Part shown: one piece after another, positions 7,531-12,751 of the stretch
How the letters are laid out: every line of letters begins with the position of its first letter
Numbering within the stretch: position 1 is the first letter of the stretch
Origin: Oscillospiraceae bacterium
GTDB taxonomy: Bacteria; Bacillota; Clostridia; UBA1381
Direction: 5' to 3'
DNA length: 12,751 nt
NCBI GenBank assembly: GCA_015068545.1
Contig: SVKH01000034.1
Location: forward strand, 1-12,751
Program-made: the position numbers and the translations under genes
Notes under the pieces: generated by a model
The model's input: only the letters and a program-made list of their open reading frames with translations
What the model was told of the DNA's origin: nothing
The model's database searches: none

Positions 7531-10500
7531 TGGTATATAGAGTTTATGTAGAAAAGAAGGAAGGTCTTGCACACGAGGCTAGAGCCCTTTTAAATGAGCT
7601 AAAAAGCCTTTTAGGTATAAAAGGGCTAAAGAATATCAGAATCTACAACAGATATGATGCAGAAAACCTTGATAAAGAACTTTTTGACTATTGCAAAAAG
7701 ACGGTTTTTGCAGAACCGCAGTTGGATACAGTTACAGACATTTACGAAGCAGGTGCAGATCATATTTTTGCTGTTGAGTTTTTGCCGGGGCAGTTTGACC
7801 AAAGAGCAAACTCTGCTTCCGAGTGTATCCAGATAATTTCAAAGGGAGAAAGACCTATTATAAAAACAGCTAAGGTTTATGCTATTTATGGCGAAGTATC
7901 TCTTGATGAAATAGAAAAAATAAAAAGTTATGTAATTAACCCTGTTGAAGCAAGGGAAGCAGCATTAGATACCCTAGATACTTTAAAGGTAGAATACGAA
8001 ATTCCGGAAACTGTTAAGACTATGGACGGATTTTGTAATCTTGACGATGCAGGGCTCAAGGGATTGATTGATGAGCTTGGTCTTGCAATGGATTTTGATG
8101 ATATTAAGTTCTGTCAGGAATATTTCCTTTCGGAAAAGCGTGATCCTACAATCACCGAAATCAAAATGATTGATACATATTGGTCAGACCACTGCCGCCA
8201 TACAACATTCCTTACAAATATTGATAAGGTTACATTTCAGGATAAGCTTTTGCAGGATGCTTATGACGAATATATTAAAGTTCGTGAGGAGCTTGGCAGA
8301 ACAAAACCGGTAACCTTGATGGATATTGGAACTATCGCAGCAAAGTATCTTAAGAAGAATGGCAAGCTAGATAAATTGGATGAGTCTGAGGAAATCAATG
8401 CATGTACAGTTAAAATTTCCGTTGAAATTGACGGAAAGGACGAAGACTGGCTATTGCTTTTCAAAAATGAAACTCACAACCACCCAACTGAAATAGAACC
8501 TTTTGGTGGCGCTGCCACCTGTATTGGTGGAGCAATACGCGATCCACTATCCGGCAGAAGCTATGTTTATGCAGCAATGCGTGTAACTGGAGCTGCAGAT
8601 CCGCTAAAGCCTGTTTCGGAAACAATGAAGGGAAAACTTCCACAAAGAAAAATTGTTACGACTGCAGCAAACGGATATAGCTCATACGGTAACCAGATTG
8701 GTCTTGCAACAGGTCAAGTAGATGAAATTTACCACGACGGTTACGTTGCAAAACGAATGGAAATCGGTGCAGTTATAGCAGCAACCCCTGCAGAAAATGT
8801 ACGCCGTGAAAGACCGGATCCGGGCGATATTGTAATTCTGCTTGGCGGAAGAACAGGAAGAGACGGCTGTGGCGGAGCGACAGGCTCTTCTAAATCTCAC
8901 AGTCTGGAATCGTTGGAAAGCTGCGGAGCTGAGGTACAAAAGGGTAACGCTCCGGAGGAAAGAAAGCTTCAAAGACTTTTCCGTAATGCAGAAGCTTCAA
9001 AGCTTATCAAACGTTGTAACGACTTTGGTGCCGGCGGTGTTTCTGTTGCCATAGGTGAGCTTGCGGACGGTCTTGATATCGACCTAAATGCAGTACCTAA
9101 AAAATACGATGGTTTGGATGGTACAGAGCTTGCTATTTCCGAATCTCAGGAGAGAATGGCTGTTGTTGTAGAAGCAGGAGATGTTGACCGATTCTGCGAA
9201 CTTGCAAAAACTGAAAACCTTGAAGCAACAGTAGTGGCAAAGGTAAAGGAAGAAGCTTACCTTACAATGACATGGAATGGTAATACTATTTGTAATATCT
9301 CAAGAGAATTCCTAAATTCAAATGGCGCTCCAAAGCATATCGAAATAGCACCTAATAAGATTGAGAGCTATAATAGGGAAGTTAATGGAACTTTTGCAGA
9401 TAATTATAAAGCCTTAGCAGGCGACCTTAATGTTTGCTCAAAGAGAGGACTTTCTGAAAGATTTGACTCAACAATCGGCGCTGGCACAGTACTTATGCCT
9501 TTTGGTGGTAAGTATCAGAGAACACCAATTCAGGCTATGGTAAATAAGATTTCGGTTGAGAAAAAGGACACATCAAGCTGTTCTGTAATGTCATGGGGAT
9601 ATAACCCGTTTATCACCGAAAAGAGCCCATATCACGGAGCTTACCTTGCAGTTACCGAATCTATTTGTAAGCTCATTGCAACGGGTGCATCCTTTGAAGA
9701 AGTATATCTTACATTCCAGGAATACTTCGAAAAGCCAAAGCAGGATAAAGCTCGCTGGGGCAAGCCTTTAGCAGCGCTTTTGGGCGCATTTAAGGCGCAG
9801 AAGGACTTTGAAGTAGCGTCAATAGGCGGTAAAGACTCAATGAGTGGTACTTTTGAAAATATAGATGTACCACCAACTCTTGTATCCTTTGCCGTTACCA
9901 CAGATAAAATCAAAAATATAATATCCCCTGAGTTTAAGGCAGCAGGACATAAAGTTGTTATGCTAAAGCCTGAATACACAAGTGATAATCTACCAGACAG
10001 CAATAGCCTGAAAGCTATTTTTGCAAAGGTTACAAAGCTTATCCGAGATGGCAAGGTATTTGCGGCATACACGCCAACTTACGGTGGCGTTGCGGAAGCT
10101 ATCCTAAAAATGGCTATGGGTAATAAGATTGGCTTTAAGTACAGTGACTTGATTGATTCAAAAGAGATATTTGGATACAATTACGGTTCCTTTATTCTTG
10201 AAACAGATAACAGTGTGGGAGATGGAATCGTCCTTGGTGAAACATCAGAGGAGTATGCGGTTTCTTATAAAGGCGAGGAAGTATCACTTACTGCACTTTG
10301 CGACATTTATGAAAGTAAGCTGGAGGAAATCTATACCTGTAATATAAAGACAGAGGATACCGATATTCCTTTGGTAGAAGTTGTGGCAAAACCTGTAAAA
10401 TCTCCTGCAATCAAAGTGGCAAAGCCAAAAGCACTTATTACAGTATTCCCAGGAACAAACTGCGAATATGACACAGCAAAGCAGCTTAGAGAAGCAGGTG

Positions 10501-11219
10501 CAGAGCCTGAAATTTTCGTTATAAATAACCTTTCAAGTAAAAATATTGCAGAGTCTGTTTCTGCTTTTGCCTCAAAGGTTAAGGATTCTCAGATTATATT
10601 TATTCCGGGAGGCTTTTCCGGTGGTGACGAACCGGACGGATCTGGCAAGTTTATTACCGCATTCTTCCGTAATCCGGAGATTAAAGACGCTGTAACAGAG
10701 CTTTTAGAAGCCAGAGATGGTCTTGTGGGCGGTATCTGTAACGGTTTCCAGGCACTTATCAAGCTTGGTCTTGTTCCATACGGAAAGATTATCGATACAG
10801 ATGAAACCTGTCCAACTCTTACATTCAATAGTATATCACGTCACCAGTCCAAGCTGGTTAGAACAAAGCTTGTGAATACTAATTCACCATGGCTGACAGA
10901 AGCGAAGCTTGGTGAGGTGTATACAGTACCTATTTCTCACGGTGAGGGCAGATTCCTAGCAAGTGATGAAGTGATTAAATCTTTGATAGAAAACGGACAG
11001 GTAATCACTCAGTATGTTGACCTTGCAGGAAATCCTACCAAGGATGTTCAGTTCAATCCTAATAATTCATGTGTTGCTATTGAAGGTATAATTTCACCGG
11101 ACGGCAGAGTTATAGGAAAGATGGGACACTCCGAACGTATAGGCTCAGGACTTTACAAGAATGTAGAAGGTAACTACGATCTTGGAATGTTCCGTTCAGC
11201 TGTCAAGTATTTTAAATAA
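7530..11219 (+). CDS. purL: Phosphoribosylformylglycinamidine synthase, single-chain clade II (FGAM synthase with fused glutaminase)
   Basis: Converts FGAR, glutamine and ATP to FGAM, the fourth purine step. At 1229 residues it is the fused form, not the three-subunit PurS/PurQ/PurL complex of Bacillus. The order is: N-terminal PurS-like region (about 1-150), linker with the catalytic-site signature WSDHCRHTTF (218-227), first synthetase core with KNETHNHPTEIEPFGG (from 312) and GGRTGRDGCGGATGSS, second core with GGKDSMSGTFENID (from 766), and a class I glutaminase domain from about residue 966 (ALITVFPGTNCEYDTAKQL). The glutaminase triad is visible: C1070 in GGICNGFQ, H1137 and E1139 in SHGEGRF. 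Sequence style matches the Clostridia/Streptococcus clade II enzymes rather than the longer proteobacterial PurL (about 1295). GGAGGTG at 7518-7524 within purD precedes the ATG. It is the last gene of the operon, directly followed by a terminator. Confidence 0.97.
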   Translation: MVYRVYVEKKEGLAHEARALLNELKSLLGIKGLKNIRIYNRYDAENLDKELFDYCKKTVFAEPQLDTVTDIYEAGADHIFAVEFLPGQFDQRANSASECIQIISKGERPIIKTAKVYAIYGEVSLDEIEKIKSYVINPVEAREAALDTLDTLKVEYEIPETVKTMDGFCNLDDAGLKGLIDELGLAMDFDDIKFCQEYFLSEKRDPTITEIKMIDTYWSDHCRHTTFLTNIDKVTFQDKLLQDAYDEYIKVREELGRTKPVTLMDIGTIAAKYLKKNGKLDKLDESEEINACTVKISVEIDGKDEDWLLLFKNETHNHPTEIEPFGGAATCIGGAIRDPLSGRSYVYAAMRVTGAADPLKPVSETMKGKLPQRKIVTTAANGYSSYGNQIGLATGQVDEIYHDGYVAKRMEIGAVIAATPAENVRRERPDPGDIVILLGGRTGRDGCGGATGSSKSHSLESLESCGAEVQKGNAPEERKLQRLFRNAEASKLIKRCNDFGAGGVSVAIGELADGLDIDLNAVPKKYDGLDGTELAISESQERMAVVVEAGDVDRFCELAKTENLEATVVAKVKEEAYLTMTWNGNTICNISREFLNSNGAPKHIEIAPNKIESYNREVNGTFADNYKALAGDLNVCSKRGLSERFDSTIGAGTVLMPFGGKYQRTPIQAMVNKISVEKKDTSSCSVMSWGYNPFITEKSPYHGAYLAVTESICKLIATGASFEEVYLTFQEYFEKPKQDKARWGKPLAALLGAFKAQKDFEVASIGGKDSMSGTFENIDVPPTLVSFAVTTDKIKNIISPEFKAAGHKVVMLKPEYTSDNLPDSNSLKAIFAKVTKLIRDGKVFAAYTPTYGGVAEAILKMAMGNKIGFKYSDLIDSKEIFGYNYGSFILETDNSVGDGIVLGETSEEYAVSYKGEEVSLTALCDIYESKLEEIYTCNIKTEDTDIPLVEVVAKPVKSPAIKVAKPKALITVFPGTNCEYDTAKQLREAGAEPEIFVINNLSSKNIAESVSAFASKVKDSQIIFIPGGFSGGDEPDGSGKFITAFFRNPEIKDAVTELLEARDGLVGGICNGFQALIKLGLVPYGKIIDTDETCPTLTFNSISRHQSKLVRTKLVNTNSPWLTEAKLGEVYTVPISHGEGRFLASDEVIKSLIENGQVITQYVDLAGNPTKDVQFNPNNSCVAIEGIISPDGRVIGKMGHSERIGSGLYKNVEGNYDLGMFRSAVKYFK

Positions 11220-11220
11220 C

Positions 11221-11275
11221 AAGAAAAGCAGCTTCGCTGCACCGCCTGCGGTGGAAGGCCGAAGCTGCTTTTCTT
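11221..11275. terminator. Rho-independent, probably bidirectional terminator after purL, with a nested hairpin
   Basis: A perfect 16-base inverted repeat, AAGAAAAGCAGCTTCG (11221-11236) and its complement (11260-11275), starts 2 bases after the purL stop. On the plus strand the stem's 3' side ends GCTTTTCTT; on the minus strand the same holds by symmetry, so it may work both ways. The 23-base interior holds a second small inverted repeat, CACCGC (11240-11245) and GCGGTG (11248-11253). It is the obvious end of the purine transcript. Confidence 0.8.
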
Positions 11276-11282
11276 ATGCCAT

Positions 11283-11320
11283 GTGCATTTTTGAAAAGCT
11301 AAAGCTTTCCAAAAATGCAC
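11283..11320. repeat. 38-base near-perfect palindrome, not a classical terminator
   Basis: Two 18-base arms, GTGCATTTTTGAAAAGCT (11283-11300) and AGCTTTCCAAAAATGCAC (11303-11320), pair with a single A-C mismatch around a 2-base centre. GCC (11278-11280) and GGC (11321-11323) could extend the stem past a 2-base bulge. Neither flank has an immediate U-run in either orientation; the nearest T-run is at 11333-11339. It may be an auxiliary RNA hairpin, an mRNA 3'-end protecting structure, or a dispersed palindromic element. Function unknown. Confidence 0.6.
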
Positions 11321-11372
11321 GGCAGTATAATTATTTTTTGCTTTATGGGAACGCAGCTTACTATAAAGTAAT

Positions 11373-11404
11373 AAAAATCCGACTTCAATCGAAGCCGGAT
11401 TTTT
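11373..11404. terminator. Bidirectional Rho-independent terminator between convergent transcripts
   Basis: AAAAATCCGACTTC (11373-11386), loop AATC, then GAAGCCGGATTTTT (11391-11404): 14-base arms with one mismatch. The A/T-run flanks give a U-tract in both directions. It is well placed to end the minus-strand DUF975 transcript, and acts as a second stop for purL read-through. Confidence 0.82.
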
Positions 11405-11498
11405 CTATTATGCAGGAAATTACTGCTTTTATTTTGTGATTTTCAGAATAACAAAATTGTTAACTTATTACTATGTTCGCAAGTGTATATTTTTATAA

Positions 11499-12095
11499 TC
11501 AGTATGACTGCACATCTTCTGGAGTGTCTTTTATTTCATTGTAGAAGTTGACTAGGGACATATTTATGTATGGGTCTGCGTAAAACATTACCAAACCAAA
11601 TGTAATAACACCCAGTAAATACCAACCTATAAATGACAGCAACAGTACAAACAGCTCCATTTTGTGTCCTTCCATAATACGTTGACTTTCTCTTATTGCA
11701 TCCATAGGTGACATATAGTACTCATTTTCAATGAGGATATATGGTGCCATTGCATAGGAAAGACTTTTGACTATACCAGGGATGAAAAGAAGAAGTGACC
11801 ATAAAAATGTGAATATGGAAATAAGAATGTAGAGTATAATTCCATTACCGCACAGTTTGGCATTATTGAATATATCAAATATGTCAAGAAACTGGGGAAC
11901 ATTGTCGCCTGCAAGTCTTAAGTACACGGAAAACAAGGATATCTCCATTATCACACCCAAAGCATACGCAATAGGTACCGCTATGTATGAAGATAAAATT
12001 ACTATTGCGTATATAGCAAGGTACATAAGGATAATTATGCCAATATTGTTACTTATTTGACGTTTTGCCAACTCTTTAATCTGGATTCTGTCCAT
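11499..12095 (-). CDS. DUF975 family integral membrane protein
   Basis: The function of this family is not known. It has 198 residues from the second of two adjacent ATGs; the first (12098) lies only 4 bases from the GAGG core of the site AGAGGTG (12107-12101), the second 7, so the second is preferred. There is a short polar N-terminus (MDRIQIKELAKRQI), then hydrophobic segments at about 18-36, 38-58, 85-106 and 147-172, so about four membrane spans and no cleaved signal peptide. The family hallmark is LLLFIPGIVKSLSYAMAPYI (101-120) followed by the helix with AIRESQRIMEGHKMELF (133-149) and SFIGWYLLG (154-162). The last 25 residues are polar and probably cytoplasmic. It is monocistronic here, convergent with the purine operon and divergent from the GH3 gene, so neither neighbour indicates its role. 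Confidence 0.85.
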   Translation of the reverse strand: MDRIQIKELAKRQISNNIGIIILMYLAIYAIVILSSYIAVPIAYALGVIMEISLFSVYLRLAGDNVPQFLDIFDIFNNAKLCGNGIILYILISIFTFLWSLLLFIPGIVKSLSYAMAPYILIENEYYMSPMDAIRESQRIMEGHKMELFVLLLSFIGWYLLGVITFGLVMFYADPYINMSLVNFYNEIKDTPEDVQSY

Positions 12096-12100
12096 CATAT

Positions 12101-12107
12101 CACCTCT
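12101..12107 (-). promoter_or_regulatory. Ribosome binding site for the DUF975 gene
   Basis: Read on the minus strand, AGAGGTG precedes the tandem ATG ATG. The GAGG core is 4 bases from the first ATG (12098) and 7 from the second (12095), which favours the second start. Confidence 0.6.
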
Positions 12108-12112
12108 TGATT

Positions 12113-12141
12113 AACATATCATAAAAACGATGTTTTGTCAA
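12113..12141 (-). promoter_or_regulatory. Predicted sigma-A promoter of the DUF975 gene
   Basis: On the minus strand a perfect -35 TTGACA (12141-12136) is followed after 17 bases by TATGTT (12118-12113), a 4/6 match to the -10 consensus. The expected start of transcription is close to the Shine-Dalgarno, so the leader would be very short. Confidence 0.6.
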
Positions 12142-12149
12142 CAGTGACC

Positions 12150-12179
12150 TTGACACACATGTGTTGATTGTGGTAGAAT
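12150..12179 (+). promoter_or_regulatory. Predicted sigma-A promoter of the GH3 gene
   Basis: A perfect -35 TTGACA (12150-12155), an 18-base spacer, and -10 TAGAAT (12174-12179; 5/6) preceded by TGG, which supplies an extended -10 (TGN). Predicted transcription start is near 12186, leaving a leader of about 25 bases with the Shine-Dalgarno GGGAGG (12200-12205) before ATG 12211. Confidence 0.7.
12155..12164. promoter_or_regulatory. Possible operator: 10-base palindrome in the GH3 promoter spacer
   Basis: ACACATGTGT is a perfect palindrome overlapping the last base of the -35 and lying in the spacer. A regulator binding here would block the GH3 promoter. Ten bases of perfect symmetry can occur by chance, so this is only a candidate. 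Confidence 0.3.
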
Positions 12180-12210
12180 CAAGGTACAATTATATGTATG
12201 GGAGGAAGAC

Positions 12211-12751
12211 ATGAATATAAGTGAACTTGTTTCTAAATTATCCCTTGAAGAAAAGCTGTCAATCATAACCGGTGCAGATATGATGACTACCATCGCTATC
12301 GAAAAGTATGGCATTCCTAAAAAGAGAATGGCAGACGGACCTAACGGCGTTCGAATTACAGAAAAAGAGAATTGTACTCAGTTTCCTGCTGTATGTTCTC
12401 TTGCATCTACTTGGGATAAGGAGTCCGCAAGGAAGATGGGTGATGCCCTTGCAAATGATTGTATAGAGCATGGTATTGATATGCTTCTGGCTCCGGGAAT
12501 TAACATAAAAAGGCATATTCTTTGCGGCAGAAACTTTGAGTATTTTTCAGAAGATCCTGTTTTAGCAGGAACTCTTGCAGCAGAATATATAAATGGTCTT
12601 GAGGAAAGAGGAGTAGGTACTAGCTTAAAGCATCTGGCTGTAAACAGTCAGGAAAAGCACCGTATTCTTGTTAACGCAGATCTTGACGAGCGAACCATGA
12701 GAGAGATATACCTAAAAGGTTTTGAAATCGCCCTTTCAAAGTCCAAGCCTG
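12211..12751 (+). CDS. Glycoside hydrolase family 3 protein (beta-glucosidase-like), 3' end missing
   Basis: The frame runs from ATG 12211 off the window end, giving the first 180 residues. The GH3 N-terminal TIM-barrel domain is recognisable: LSLEEKLSIITGADMMTT (10-27) then IPKKRMADGPNGVR (35-48), where D42 sits in the substrate-binding DGPxGVR motif. GRNFEYFSEDPVLAG (106-120) and KHLAVNSQEKHR (140-151), the family's KHxxxNxQE block, follow. There is no signal peptide, so the enzyme is probably cytoplasmic and acts on imported oligosaccharides, as in many gut and rumen anaerobes. The nucleophile Asp and the C-terminal domain, which would help judge specificity (glucosidase, xylosidase or other), lie beyond the window. 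GGGAGG at 12200-12205 is 5 bases before the ATG. It has its own promoter and is unrelated to the purine operon. Confidence 0.93.
   Translation, partial: MNISELVSKLSLEEKLSIITGADMMTTIAIEKYGIPKKRMADGPNGVRITEKENCTQFPAVCSLASTWDKESARKMGDALANDCIEHGIDMLLAPGINIKRHILCGRNFEYFSEDPVLAGTLAAEYINGLEERGVGTSLKHLAVNSQEKHRILVNADLDERTMREIYLKGFEIALSKSKP

Noticed and set aside
9641..10072. 143-residue minus-strand open frame inside purL
   Set aside because: Antisense shadow of a conserved coding region; no domain or motif recognised.
11411..11425. GCAG...CTGC hairpin followed by TTTTATTTT as a fourth terminator
   Set aside because: Only four base pairs with a mismatch inside; too weak to support.
11182..11439. 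85-residue plus-strand open frame across the end of purL and the hairpins
   Set aside because: It overlaps purL out of frame and runs through all three inverted repeats; the amino acid sequence simply reads the palindromes.
11449..11462. TAACAA-AA-TTGTTA palindrome downstream of the DUF975 gene
   Set aside because: Six A/T-rich pairs in an A/T-rich spacer are expected by chance and there is no U-tract.
12259..12516. 85-residue minus-strand open frame within the GH3 gene
   Set aside because: Antisense to clear GH3 coding sequence, with no ribosome site or domain.
1..12751. CRISPR arrays, tRNA or rRNA genes, insertion sequences, phage or defence genes
   Set aside because: No regularly spaced repeats, cloverleaf, transposase motif or phage-like gene was seen; the window is a housekeeping operon plus two ordinary neighbours.

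Overview
The window is about 12.75 kb with moderate-to-low G+C. It is almost entirely coding and looks like a chromosomal segment of an anaerobic Clostridia-type Firmicute, plausibly Lachnospiraceae or a near relative. The supporting traits are strong AGGAGG ribosome sites, a PurF of the iron-sulfur type, a single-chain 'clade II' FGAM synthase, separate genes for the last two purine steps instead of one bifunctional purH, and a DUF975 membrane protein. The genus cannot be fixed from the sequence alone.

Bases 1-11219 are one tightly packed plus-strand operon for de novo IMP synthesis: purF (5' end missing) - purM - purN - IMP cyclohydrolase (PurO-like) - AICAR formyltransferase (purH transformylase part) - glyA - purD - purL. 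Junctions are overlaps (7, 4 and 1 bases) or gaps of 1 to 20 bases, and most have a clear Shine-Dalgarno, so one transcript with translational coupling is likely. Together the genes cover PRPP to phosphoribosylamine (PurF), to GAR (PurD), to FGAR (PurN), to FGAM (PurL), to AIR (PurM), then AICAR to FAICAR (formyltransferase) to IMP (cyclohydrolase). GlyA makes the glycine used by PurD and charges tetrahydrofolate with the one-carbon unit that, as 10-formyl-THF, feeds PurN and the AICAR formyltransferase. The genes for AIR carboxylation, SAICAR synthesis and the PurB step (purE/K, purC, purB) are not here, and neither is the operon's promoter or leader; they probably lie upstream or elsewhere.

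Bases 11220-11498 are a non-coding convergent junction with three successive inverted repeats. The first and third are credible bidirectional terminators; the middle one is a 38-base near-perfect palindrome with no U-tract.

Bases 11499-12095 carry, on the minus strand, a DUF975-family multi-spanning membrane protein. Bases 12211-12751 are the N-terminal part of a glycoside hydrolase family 3 enzyme on the plus strand, running off the window end. Between these two lies a compact divergent promoter region in which both -35 hexamers are perfect TTGACA and sit back to back, 8 bases apart.

I saw no CRISPR array, tRNA, rRNA, insertion sequence or phage gene. Nothing here is convincingly a new system. 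The points most worth a second look are the split IMP cyclohydrolase/AICAR formyltransferase pair, the palindrome cluster after purL, and the back-to-back divergent promoter.
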